Of a stretch of 64,000 bases of DNA, positions 1 to 9,984 are shown one piece after another. This DNA comes from Yponomeuta sedellus (taxonomy: Eukaryota; Arthropoda; Insecta; Lepidoptera; Yponomeutidae): positions 18,860,805-18,924,804 of the forward strand of contig OW203736.1 of assembly GCA_934045075.1 (NCBI GenBank). Direction: 5' to 3'. Position numbers and translations under genes: made by a program. The number at the start of each line of letters is the position of its first letter. Position 1 is the first letter of the stretch. The notes beneath the pieces are model-generated. The model worked only from the letters and a program-made list of their open reading frames with translations. It ran no database searches and had not been told where the DNA came from.

Positions 1-665
1 GTACCTTATTAACAATAAACAATTTTGTTTGCTTACATATGGTTTTTTATTTTATTACTCTATTTACCAAATTTTTGGAAACTCCGGTACATTTGAAGTT
101 GTTTTTGTACGGGTGAGTTTTAATTATTTTTACTATTTAAGAAGGTTTTAGAACTTTGAAACAGTTAAAAAAATCACTTTATAGCAATCATCACAGCGCA
201 TGAGAGTCCGGTTTACCAAATTTTTGGAAACTCCGGTACATTCCGGAAGAAATGCATGTCCATGTTATGATATCATGACGCAAGTATCTAAAATCACTAT
301 ACCTACTCCGACCACTGGTAATAAATAATCCATTGTTCACAATATACCGTGTTTTATTTAAAAAAAACAGCTGTTGGTTATGATTTTTCGTTAATGTAAA
401 TCCTATGAAAAATATTTTTTTAATCAGTACTCCTCGGATAGATTCTAAAGCGCTTTGGGTTACAGTCTGATATTAGTCTAAGGAACATTATGTACCATCA
501 TTCAATGTTGGGCAGCACTTGGTCCAACGTTCATACAAAAATGGTCAATCTCCTTTCTTTATAAAATATAACCCACAAAGCTAAACAAATTTTTTTTTTA
601 ATTATTATAAAAGGGGGCTATTTTCAATCAACGGGGCTTTTTGGTTTGAATGAAATAAAAGATTG
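1..665. other. Unassigned AT-rich DNA
   Basis: No convincing coding region or RNA gene is visible. The only structure is a 31-bp direct repeat. The stretch ends at the TAA target site of the first Harbinger element and may be part of whatever older element that one landed in. Confidence 0.5.
63..242. repeat. 31-bp direct repeat, two copies 149 bp apart
   Basis: Positions 63-93 and 212-242 are identical, with the core CCAAATTTTTGGAAACTCCG. The core contains the small palindrome CCAAATTTTTGG. The function is unknown. Confidence 0.85.
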
Positions 666-827
666 TAAGGCCGTGCGCTGCGTTAAACGGGTGCACGGCG
701 CGGGCACCCGCGCGGCGTGATGTTTCATGTAAATTCATAGAGCAGCGCTGGGTAAGACGGAACGCCCGTCACACGCGGCGCGGGCGACGGGGGTACGCTC
801 GCGTGTCCGTGCGACGGAGCACGCGAG

Positions 828-3550
828 CAGTGTTGCCGTTCTAGGGACTTTGTCGCTAAAACTAGCGGAATTTATGAATGTTTGGCGGGAAAAAAATTAT
901 GTTTTGCGGGAAAAATATTTATAGCGACTTCTAGCGACTTTTTATCTGATGGATCTGTTTCTTAGAAACTGTACTGTAGATTATTAACATTCAGAGAATG
1001 GGTTGTGATTTAATGAATGAAGAATGTGCGTATGACCAATTTTAAAATGCTGTGTTGGTAACCCCGGAACTAGCTTGAAGGGGAATTCCCTTCAAGCTCG
1101 TACATTTATCCGGTCTCGCTATGGCTATACTCGATCCCGTAGTGAATTCATATAACCTTAAGCTCGTGTATCGAAAATAACTATTTAATACATTTAAAAC
1201 GTTTAATTATAATTCGATATTTGTTATTTGCCTGAAGTTATGTAATGTGAGTGAAATAACTTCGATCCAAATTATAAAAACACGCAAACATGAACGCCCC
1301 AATGAAAAAAAAAAGCTACACACAGAACTACAGAAGTGAATGGGAAAATAAAGAGGAATTCAAACATTGGCTGAGACCTGTGCCAGGAGACTCAACCAAA
1401 GCTTTTTGTTCTTATTGCCACTCAGTAATATACGCGAAACTCAACGATTTACAAAAGCATATGGAAGCAAAAAAACACAAAACAAAATCCGAATTGTTTT
1501 CTAGTAATCTACGTTTAAACTTTCCTACAGCACCAACAAAAACATTGTGCAAGAGCTGAATGTACATTGGCATTGTACATTGCTGAACATAGCTCAATTC
1601 GTCATATCAACCACTTGACTGATGTTTGTAAAAAATGCTTCAATGATTCTAAATCCATAACTGACATGAAATTACATAGAACCAAATGTACACAGGTAAT
1701 CAATGATATTCTGGCACCTCATTTCGAAAAGGAACTCTTAAGCGACATAGGCGATCAAAAATATAGTTTGTTGTTGGATGAATCAACAGATGTGAGTGTC
1801 ACAAAATACCTTGGTATTGTCGTAAGATACTTCAGTTTGAAGCAAAACAAAGTAGTGTCCGCGTTTTTAGCTTTGCAATCATTGGAAAGTTGTGATGCTG
1901 TAGGAATAGTAACTGCTTTGGTTAAGTGTTTAAGAGATCGTGGACTGGACATACAAAACTTAATTGGTATCGGAACTGACAACGCTGCCGTTATGACTGG
2001 AGCCAGACACAGTGTTTATACGATTCTTAAAACAGAGTATAACCTTCCACATCTCATTTTGATACCGTGTGTTTGTCATTCTTTACAACTCGCTGTTACG
2101 CATCAGAAGGCACTTTACCACGGAACATAGAGTTTCTGATTCGCGAAACCTACAACTGGTTTTCACACTCAACGAAGCGCCAAATTGAGTATAAAAAGAT
2201 TTTTCAATTTATCAATTGTGGAGAAGCACCATTAAAAGTATTGAAGGCATGTAACACGCGATGGTTATCTATAGAACCCGCTATAGTAAGGATCTTGTCT
2301 CAGTGGGACGAATTAAAGTTGCATTTTTTAACGACTAAAGACCATTGCTATACGGCTGAAATGCTACATGCCATGTACTCTGATGAGAGCAATCAACTCT
2401 ATATGTGTTTCTTGAGAAGTATTCTTGGTGTACAACAAACAATCAAAATCTTTGAAAGCGAAAAAGCCAATCCTGTAAAATTGTTAAGCTCGTTAATGGA
2501 ACTGCTACGTTCAGTCTGCCAAGGAATACTGTTACCATCGGCAGCAACAACCGACCAAGACTACATGAATTTGAAAATTAAGGACCACCTCAGTCCTGTG
2601 CTCAGTCCTTACCTAGGTTATCATTTTGAGTCACAACTGCAGAAACTTCCAACACACCATAATTTGAATATCAAAATAATAAAGGGACGATGTGTTGAGT
2701 TTAATGTGAAGTTAGCGGAGGAAATCCAAAAACGACTCCCAGACAATTACAAGAATCTAGAGAAAATGACACTGTTGAGTGAAGACGAGACGCTGAAACA
2801 ATCAAAAGACACGTCAATATCAGTACTCGCAAGTGAAATGGGCTTCACTGTCGAAAAAATTGATAAAATCTTGCGTCAGTGGAAAACAATTCATTTCGTG
2901 GATTGGAATCCGCTAAATGGAGACACGATTGCTTTTTGGGCCAAGGTTTCCTCATACAAAAATGCAGCCGGAATAAACACCTTCCAGGATTTATGTGATT
3001 TTGCTATTGCCGTCCTGTCATTACCACATTCTAACGCAGAAGTGGAAAGGGTGTTTAGTGCTATGAACATAGTAAAAAACAAACTTCGCAACAAACTTTC
3101 GGAAAAAACATTAAATTCTCTCCTTCTTATCAGAAACCAGCTGAAAATTAAAAATGCGACATGCTCAACGTATGATCTCCCGGACGACGTTTTAAACGAA
3201 GTCGGCAAAAATAGACCTAAAGTTACTGGAGACGCCTTAGCCTTAGTAGAGGCTTCAACTTCTACTTCACCTGACATAATTACTGAAGATGTTGATGACG
3301 TATTTGATTTTGAAATATAAACTTATCCTGATTTGTAATTTTTATAATTTTCTAACTTTACTGTAACTGATTTCACTTCTTTAATTAAACCTTTTAAAAA
3401 AATAAAATTGCTTTTAATTCTGTATTCCGTGGTTTAGGACTTAGGTAGTTTAGCGACATCTAGCGGATTTTTAGACATCATTTTTTTTCATATCTAGCGG
3501 TTTTTTTTGTACAGTCTAGGGACTATGCATTTTGTAGAACGGCAACACTG
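828..3550 (+). mobile_element. hAT-superfamily DNA transposon inside Harbinger-1
   Basis: The terminal inverted repeats are a perfect 16 bp, CAGTGTTGCCGTTCTA at 828-843 with its complement at 3535-3550. The flanking 8-bp duplication CACGCGAG (820-827 and 3551-3558) is also perfect, which defines the hAT superfamily. Both subterminal regions contain repeated TAGCGAC and CTAGCGG motifs, probable transposase sites (for example 842-945 and 3450-3515). The coding region between them has frameshifts, so this copy is probably not autonomous although its ends are intact. Confidence 0.95.
1290..3320 (+). pseudogene. hAT transposase, broken by frameshifts
   Basis: The coding region runs through three reading frames: 1290-1559, about 1567-2130 and about 2100-3320. 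The first part has a BED-type zinc finger (CSYC, then H and H near residues 40-64). The middle part has the RNase H-like start with LLDESTDVS and GIGTDNAAVMTG. The last part has CNTRWLS and the hAT dimerisation region (LPHSNAEVERVFSAMN). A shift lies near 1555-1575 and another near 2098-2115. In function it would bind the element ends and cut and rejoin DNA. The BED finger places it with ZBED-like hAT transposases. It is named from motifs only; the exact family is not known. Confidence 0.88.
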
Positions 3551-3632
3551 CACGCGAGCGGAGATGTTTCTAGAAAATCAGTGAGCGCCGCTGCGTTATC
3601 CGTGTCGCACGCGCCGTGCTTGTACAATCAAG

Positions 3633-5684
3633 TTGATAAACATGAGTGATATTGATACGGAACGTGTTATTTTAGAAGTGCAATGTCGCCCCGCTTTATG
3701 GGATCTGTCTAACAACTTGTATAAAGACAGGGATGCGCGTCAAGCTGCATGGCTCGAGATTTGTAAAGAATTATACGAAAATTATGAGGACTTCAGTGAC
3801 GCAGAAAAAAAGTCAACAGGTAAATTCTTACTTTTTATTATGACTTTATAAATTTATTTACTACATAATTATTTACTTCTTTCATTTATTAAGGTGGGTA
3901 CAGACTATATAACATAACATGTTATACGACATTGCTATATAACAAGTTTCAGATAGTGTGGACACTGAATGATATAAAACATGTTTAAATAACATGTAAT
4001 ATGTTACATAGTCTGTACCCACCTTTAGGCTTAGTAAACATTTTGTATTTACTTATGTTAATTGTTATTTAACTATTGTATTGTGACCTCTTCACGAGCA
4101 ATTTTTTTTTAACTTAAGTAAATAATCAATAAATACAGCGATCTTGCCACGATACCTTACCGTTTGTGGCAAAGTAATCAGCGAACTGATCTCGTATTGT
4201 ATACGAGTTTCTTTGAACTAGCCCAAATCCATTTGTGGTATCGCGGATATGGCGGGGTGTTATGACAACATCGCTGATATTACAGAGTCCGTCTCTTTTT
4301 CGTACAAAATTATGCATTATACAAATTGCTTTTATGAAACAAATGGCATGTTCTCTAGAAACGTTAAGTGGACGATGAAGTATTCGAAACTTATTGGCCA
4401 TTATTCCAAAGGTTGATTCAATGTAACGTCTAGCTCTTGACAATCTATAATTAAATATTTTCTTTCTATGATCCATTGCAATAGCCCGCGCATATGGTCG
4501 CATAAGATGTGTAGACAGTCCAAACGCTTCATCCCCAACTATGACGTATGGCACTGCTGTGGTAGCTGCAGTATTGGTTGGTTTATTATTTTGTAGCACT
4601 GGCAATGATTTTGGAGGAGGAATATCTAATAGCTCATCCTGCATCTGTTGAAATAAAGTGCTGTTGGTGAAAACTGAAGAGTCAGATTCTTTACCTTGTA
4701 TTCCAACATTTATGTAGGTGAATTCGTAGTTTGCGTTACACATTGCAAGCAAGACAATGGAATAGTAATGTTTGTAATTGTAGTAAAGTGATCCGCTGTG
4801 AGGTGGTCTTATAATCCGTATATGTTTTCCATCTACAGCACCTAAACAGTTAGGAAAATTTGTGTTGCTTAAAAAGCCTTCTGCTATGTCTTCCCATCGC
4901 ATACGTGTAAATACTGGTATACATTCTTCTTTCAGTCTTTGCCATATAATTTGACAGACATCATTAACAATTTTTCGGATGGTAGATTGTCCCGCATGGT
5001 ACGCCAAGTGCATATCCACGAAAGTATGTCCACTTACTAAGTACCTGTGAAAAATACAAAATTAATTTTTAAGTATGTATTATTTTTCATTTTTCAGAAA
5101 AAAAAATACAAGCGCGATGGAAAACCGCGAGAGATTGCTATACGAAAGTCAAAGCTAGTAACAAGAAACTTAAGTCTGGTTCTGGTGCTAAAAAAGGAAA
5201 AGGGTACAGCTATTATAATATAATGACTTTTCTGGACTCTAACAAAAGAGTAGAAGGACAAGAATCTTTGGAAAATTCTCAGGACGACTCTTCGGGTCAT
5301 ACAAGTACACTTGAATTGTCCCAACACCCAATAGTTGACACTAGTGAGGTGTTAATACCTGAGACCAGTACATCTGGAAATGAAAATGACACAGCAAGCA
5401 GAGAAACGCAAAAACAATCAAAGCGTAAAAAGGCGTCGTCGCCGACTCCTTTTGAAATACAATTATTACAATCCATACAACACAAAAAGGACGAAGAAAA
5501 TGATGAAGACTTGTCATTTTTTAAATCTATTATGCCAAACATAAAAAAATTGTCTACATATCAAAAATTATTGTTTCGATCAAAGGTATTAAACTTATTA
5601 ATTGACATTGAAAGAGAAAATGTTATTACATTGGAGGATTTATCGAACATCGTAGTGACAAATGACAGTCAAGCAGAACATTAA
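3633..5684 (+). CDS. Harbinger-1 MADF/Myb-like DNA-binding partner protein (two exons)
   Basis: Exon 1 is 3633-3819 and exon 2 is 5098-5684. The donor (AACAG|GTAAAT) and acceptor (TTTTTCAG) keep the frame across the junction. The first 100 or so residues form a MADF domain (Myb/SANT-like): acidic and aromatic residues such as CRPALWD, then AWLEICKELYENY, and after the splice QARWKTARDCYTK. A charged middle and a C-terminal helix-rich tail (QKLLFRSKVLNLLIDIE) follow, as in BESS-like ends. In related Harbinger systems this second protein takes the transposase to the nucleus and helps bind the ends. The intron holds a MITE and, on the other strand, transposase exon 2. Both exons are open, so the gene may be functional. 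The splice is a prediction. Confidence 0.85.
3892..4024. mobile_element. 133-bp Harbinger-type MITE in the MADF intron
   Basis: The ends are inverted repeats starting AGGTGGGTACAGACTAT with a matching right end; about 30 bp pair with a few differences. The flanks are TTA at 3889-3891 and 4025-4027, the duplication expected for Harbinger. It has no coding capacity. Its ends differ from those of the host Harbinger, so another element would have mobilised it. Confidence 0.85.
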
Positions 5685-6418
5685 TCCTATTATCAATTAT
5701 TTACTGCATTTATACTCTATTTGAAGAAAGACAAAGATTGGAAGTAGCCTTATAATATTGTTAATTATGATAATTACAATGACTGTGATTTTGATTTACT
5801 TTACGTATGCACCTACACTACCAAATTGTTATACTTAGTTCTCATTAAAGTAATTGTAGATTAAAATATTGTTAATTACAATAAGTGATAAATCCAATCA
5901 CTGTGATTTTACTGTTACTTATGATTATGATAAGTCCAATAACTGATTTGGTTGTATACATGCGTGATCTTGACTGACAAAATAAAAATATTTTATATCA
6001 AGAAAAACATTTTATTTACTTACCTTGCCGTTATTGCCAACCTCTCTATTGGTAATATAATTGATACACTTCTTACTTTTAGAGTATTAGCACTATGTTT
6101 CAAATATGGTTCAAGTTTCGAAAATAATTCATCAAATGTAGACGTTGACATTTTAAAATACTTAAAAAATCTCCTCTCATCTTCTCTTAATAGCGTAAAC
6201 TTGGTTACAAATTCTCCACACAACAATCTGGACGAGACATATGGGCTGATTGGCTGCCGCTGTTGTCTACGTCGTCTTTTGGCTAGGTAGTATATCAACA
6301 AATAATCCATTATGAATCGACTGTACACCCGCACGTCTAAAATTGTACCTGCGGCGCTGCGTTTAGCGGGAGGTCGTTGCGGATACCCGCGACGGGCTAT
6401 TTGTCCGCGACGGAGCAC
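4126..6418 (-). CDS. Harbinger-1 DDE transposase, HARBI1-like (two exons)
   Basis: Exon 1 is 6418-6024 and exon 2 is 5044-4126, both on the minus strand. The donor (GCAAG|GTAAGT) and acceptor (CACAG) join in phase and create the expected RYL sequence. Exon 1 carries the N-terminal helical region (EDERRFFKYFKMSTSTFDEL). Exon 2 carries the DDE_Tnp_4 nuclease: AVDGKH (first D), SDSSVF, VGDEAF (third D-type position) and RYIESTFGIMANKF (E). Length is about 436 residues from the first Met at 6418; an internal Met before DYLLIYY would give about 400, closer to HARBI1 at about 350. No stop or frameshift is seen. The start is uncertain because it lies close to the terminal repeat. Confidence 0.9.
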
Positions 6419-6493
6419 GACGCGGATGCCCGCGACGGGTGCCCGCGACGGGCGCCCGCGCCGTGCACCCGTTTAACGCAGCCCACGGCCTAA

Positions 6494-6830
6494 GTGATCT
6501 ATTTTTTTTTTAACTGAACGCAGCGTCAGTTTTCTTTTTTTTACTTGCATAACCTTTTTATCTGCTACTTGTCTGCGGTGAATTTGAGGTTACACACGTG
6601 TGTTTGGAGTCACGAAAACTTTTATGGAAAAAGCCGTTTTTTCGACAAAAATTATAGTGTTTTTACTTCCATGCCTAAAACTTAACTTTAGTACTTCCAT
6701 GACTAGAATAAGGGAGTTTAGAGACTGGAGTCTTAACGATGTATTAATTAAAATGTGATCAACCGTTCCTGTTGTTTCCCTGCTGCGCCGCCGTCCTGCA
6801 ACCACTCCCCCTACCACTGGGCATACTTCA
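6494..6830 (+). other. Probable degraded 5' LTR end of the gypsy element
   Basis: No gene is visible. The stretch ends with CATACTTCA directly before a primer-binding-like sequence, so its right part should be the 3' end of a 5' LTR. I could not match it to the putative 3' LTR after 9534, so the LTR pair remains unproven. The Harbinger insertion at 6490 would have cut this LTR. Confidence 0.35.
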
Positions 6831-6845
6831 TGGCGACCGTGACAG
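6831..6845 (+). promoter_or_regulatory. Primer-binding site, tRNA-Arg type
   Basis: TGGCGACCGTGACAG follows directly after a CA that would end the 5' LTR. This is the form of site used by 412/mdg1-type gypsy elements, where a tRNA 3' end primes minus-strand DNA synthesis. Confidence 0.7.
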
Positions 6846-6945
6846 CGTGACCGTGATGTCGAGGCGTCAGCAGAGGGCGTGAGTTTTTGGACTTGTGCAG
6901 GTGCTATTGTTTGTGTTGGGAGCAAGTCCCCGATTTCCAGTGACA

Positions 6946-7185
6946 ATGGGCGGCCAGGAAAGCAAAGATAATATTATTGTGTCCGCCCCTAGCAGCAGTA
7001 TGGTGCCGGTATTATCATCAACTCCATCTACGGCTCTGGAACTGTCAGAGATACTACTCATGGCCGTAGTTGGATTCCTCTCGGCCTATGCTCTGTCCAG
7101 GCTATATAAAAAATTAAAGGAATACCTATATGCCAGCTGGGAGCAGCGGGCTGCTCACCGTGCGATCCGTGGCGAGACTGTTTGA
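6946..7185 (+). CDS. Small myristoylation-motif membrane ORF upstream of gag
   Basis: The 79-residue frame starts MGGQESKDN, a classic N-myristoylation motif (Met-Gly-x-x-x-Ser/Thr-type). A Ser/Thr/Pro-rich linker follows, then a hydrophobic segment near residues 43-58 (ILLMAVVGFLSAYALS) and a basic tail. An upstream in-frame start at 6895 is possible, but the MGGQ start is preferred because it creates the motif. It sits between the primer site and gag. I recall small leader ORFs in 412/mdg1-like elements but not a proven function. A membrane-targeted accessory protein is an inference. Confidence 0.55.
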   Translation: MGGQESKDNIIVSAPSSSMVPVLSSTPSTALELSEILLMAVVGFLSAYALSRLYKKLKEYLYASWEQRAAHRAIRGETV

Positions 7186-7267
7186 TTCGCGTGCAGTTTA
7201 ATTTTTTTTTTTGTGAGTGTAATGTTTTGTTGTTATAACTTTTTATTATTTGTGAACATTTACGTTG

Positions 7268-7773
7268 ATGGCGAGTCTCACCAGTATATTAGAAGAATTG
7301 CGGGTTATTCCTAGCGATATTATTAAACTAAGTAAAATTAAACGTGTGTCGTCGCAAGGTAGCAATAAGTTAGTAGCAGCGCGGAGTATTAAGTCACGTT
7401 TTGACTCCTTGTTAGATAAGGTTAGTAAAAAAGATGTTGAAGCGGCGGATTTGGACCTTGCCAATCGTGTTTCGCGGCAGTTCGTAATATGGGTCCGCGA
7501 CAACAACAGTTTCAGCAGAGTAGGCCACCGCAAGGGAACCGTTTTAGAGGTAATGCTACGTGCACCGCTGGACATAAATCAGCAAGTCAGCAAGGTCGCG
7601 GGCGCTCATTACATAACTCAGATAATCGGGCGTATAACAATTTGCCTAGGTATGGTTTTTCTAGGTCAGGCGGTCAGCGTTCCGTGAATCATATAGAGTC
7701 GGACGCTACCGAACGTGATTCACAATCGACAGATAGTCAGCGTAATGAGGAGTTAGAATTTTTTCGTCCGTAA
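7268..7773 (+). pseudogene. Gypsy gag remnant with frameshift
   Basis: The N-terminal half (7268 to about 7500) is a helical, basic region starting MASLTSILEELRVIP. A second frame from about 7489 to 7773 continues with Gln/Arg/Gly-rich sequence (RPPQGNRFRGN) and ends ELEFFRP. The two halves are in different frames, so a frameshift lies near 7490-7560. No CCHC zinc knuckle is visible, in line with the mdg1/412 group, where gag can end in a basic Gly-rich tail. Gag would form the particle and bind RNA. Confidence 0.6.
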
Positions 7774-7850
7774 CAAGATATTTTGTCATATAACAATATT
7801 AATCACGTAGTGTTTTCATGTTTAGATAACGATTTATCACTTGTAGTCGT

Positions 7851-9581
7851 TTGACTAAGTTTAGATTAAGTTTAGAAGAGTATGATTTTGAGATAGAATA
7901 CATTAAGGGCTCTGAAAACGTAACTGCAGATGCCTTATCAAGGATCATAATAACTTCAGACAAACTAAAATCCTTAAGTTCGGATTTTATAGGTATAATT
8001 ACGCTTTCTATAAGTCGCTCACCGAATACACAGACTGACACGACAAACGTTCCCCGCGATACAGGGTTGTCACCTTTAGTGCCCGGCCAGCCTAAAGTAG
8101 TTGACATAATCAAAGGGACACAAGGAGACACGGAATTGATTATTTGCTCGAGTAAAGTATATAGAGAATTATCGAAACTAATGTTGGAAACAAGGCCGTC
8201 CGGACCCGCGAATAATGTACTTATTGTGGACTCTACGGTTTATTTGAATCAGGATTCTCTAATGACGAAGGCACGCTTAGATGTATCGTTACGAGACCTG
8301 GTAGATCTATGTAGGAGTTTAGGGATAGTAGAGTTGGTAATAGTTAAAAATGAGCTTAATAAATCAAATGTAGAAACGTTAATACATAATTACCAACAGA
8401 GTAAAGAAAGTAATTTACCGCGATTATGTATAATACAAGGAAAAACGAAAGTAACCGATCGTGACATGATTAGAATAATTCTAAATGATTATCACTTGTT
8501 ACCCACTAGCGGGCATGCAGGTATCACTAGGATGTTGAGTGGTATTCAAAAGAAGTTCTATTGGCAAAATATGGGTAAAGACGTAGAAGATTTCGTCAGA
8601 CGTTGTAAGGACGGTCAGAAACAAAAGTTCAATACAAGGCAAGTTCGAGACAATATGGTCGTAACAACCACAGCTTCAACATCTTTTGAGAAAGTGTACT
8701 TAGATATTGTAGGTCCTTTAGATGTAGACTTGGCAGGAAATAAATATATTTTAACATTACAGTGTGAATTAACAAAATTTGTAGAGGCTTATGCTTTAGA
8801 TAGAAAAGATTCTCAGACTGTAGCCAAAGCATTTGTGGAAAATTTTGTTTTAAGATATGGGATACCAAAAACTATAGCTACGGATTGTGGTACAGAATTC
8901 ATGAATTCCACCTTGAATGAAGTTTGTAAACTGTTGAATGTTGAGAAACTAAACTCAACGCCTTACCACCATGAAAGCATAGGGTCATTAGAAAATTGGC
9001 ATAAACATCTTGGTAGTTATTTACGAATTCAAACAAAAAACGATTCAGCAAACTGGAGTACATGGATTCAATATTGGTGTTTTGCTTATAATACATCCGT
9101 AAATACCAGCACAAAGTATTCACCATTTGAACTAGTGTTTGGTAAACCATGTAATATCCCTAGTAATCTTGTAGATAAAGTTGAACCACTGTATGTATAC
9201 GATAATTACCCATTTGAATTAAAATTTCGACTGCAAAAAGCACATGTAGATGCTAGAAATAATTTAATAATAAATAAGACTAAGAGAAAAATTTGTTATG
9301 ATAAAACAGCCAATGTTCTAAAATTTAAAGTGGGAGATTTAATATTAATTAAGAATGAAAATAGCAGTAAATTAGATGAACTGTATTTAGGACCATTTAG
9401 AATAAAAGAAATATCCGGAACTAATGTAAGAATAGATAAAGACAATAAGGACTATTTAGTGCATAAGAACAGATTAAAATTATTTTATGAATATTCTTTT
9501 CAGGGGAGGGAATCCCTACCTTTTCAGGGGAGGTGTGATAGGCAAATAACATCATCACGTCACATGCCTTCACGTATCTGA
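7851..9581 (+). pseudogene. Gypsy pol fragment: RNase H end plus integrase
   Basis: The 576-residue frame begins inside pol with the RNase H/RT connection (YIKGSENVTADALSRI). It continues into the integrase zinc-binding region (H, H, RCK), where the second expected Cys is Gly (RCKDG instead of CxxC). The integrase core has D285 (YLDIVGP), D345 (ATDCGTEF) and E381 (GSLENWHK), spacing DD35E. A GPF/Y-like C-terminal piece follows (LDELYLGPFRIKEIS). Protease and the RT core are absent. The frame is open, but the protein cannot work alone. Confidence 0.85.
9496..9533 (+). promoter_or_regulatory. Duplicated polypurine tract
   Basis: CTTTTCAGGGGAGG occurs at 9496-9509 and again at 9520-9533, the second directly before the TG that should open the 3' LTR. 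A polypurine tract primes plus-strand DNA synthesis. The 24-bp spaced duplication is unusual and overlaps the end of pol. Confidence 0.6.
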
Positions 9582-9669
9582 AATATAGACAACTCCTCCA
9601 CTGCTCCACGCCTTCCACTTCTTCTTCTTTTGGCTATAGAAGTGCAACAAATTATCAAACCAGCCATTT

Positions 9670-9800
9670 GCTTGACGCCAGTCCCTTGCCTGATTGCAGC
9701 CCCCTGCCTGATGTGAGACCTGTGCTTGACGCCAGTCCCTTGCCTGATAGCAGCCCCCTGCCTGATGTGAGACCCGTGTCTGACGCCAACCCCTTGCCTC
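9670..9800. repeat. 54-bp tandem repeat, about 2.4 copies
   Basis: Copies start at 9670, 9724 and 9778 with TTGACGCCAGTCCCTTGCC-type sequence; the third is partial and diverged. It lies in the putative gypsy 3' LTR. The period is a multiple of three, which explains repetitive reading frames on the minus strand that I do not call as genes. Confidence 0.9.
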
Positions 9801-9870
9801 AACCTCAAGATACTTTTCCAGCTGTTTGAATCTCGAACTATTCAAAAATAATAAATAAACACACACACAA

Positions 9871-9936
9871 CGTCACGCCTTTTTTTAATCCCCGAAGGGG
9901 TAGGCAGAGGTGCACATAGACACCCACTTTTCACCA
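9871..9936. repeat. Dispersed lepidopteran repeat fragment
   Basis: The sequence ATCCCCGAAGGGGTAGGCAG followed by GGTGCACATAGACACCCAC is one I recall as common in moth and butterfly genomes, as an end of non-coding repeats. The family assignment is not certain. Confidence 0.5.
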
Positions 9937-9984
9937 GTTAAATAATAAATATATATATACAGCGTGTGTCGTAAATAATGGATA

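Larger units (their letters stand above)
669..6490 (-). mobile_element. PIF/Harbinger DNA transposon (Harbinger-1), hosting a hAT and a MITE
   Basis: The ends form terminal inverted repeats of about 42 bp (669-710 and 6449-6490). They start GGCCGTG, share GCTGCGTTAAACGGGTGCAC, and differ at about two positions. They are flanked by the 3-bp duplication TAA at 666-668 and 6491-6493, as expected for PIF/Harbinger. The element carries a DDE transposase on the minus strand and a MADF (Myb-like) partner on the plus strand. A hAT element (828-3550) and a small MITE (3892-4024) inserted later. Without them it is about 3 kb, a normal Harbinger size. The transposase and MADF frames are open when the predicted introns are removed, so the element may have been active recently. 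Confidence 0.93.
6831..9850 (+). mobile_element. Ty3/gypsy LTR element remnant, 412/mdg1 type
   Basis: The order is primer site, small membrane ORF, gag, the end of RNase H plus integrase, polypurine tract, and a putative 3' LTR starting TGTGATAGGC at 9534. The primer site matches the tRNA-Arg type site that I recall for 412/mdg1 elements. Protease and nearly all of the reverse transcriptase are missing between gag and the RNase H end, so this is an internally deleted, non-autonomous copy. Confidence 0.75.

Noticed and set aside
6753..6830. A 78-bp mini-LTR starting TGTGATCAACC before the gypsy primer site
   Set aside because: It shares only the first six bases with the putative 3' LTR at 9534; too short and unmatched.
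9560..9866. Repetitive Gln/Gly/Arg-rich minus-strand frames
   Set aside because: They are produced by the 54-bp tandem repeat, whose period is divisible by three.
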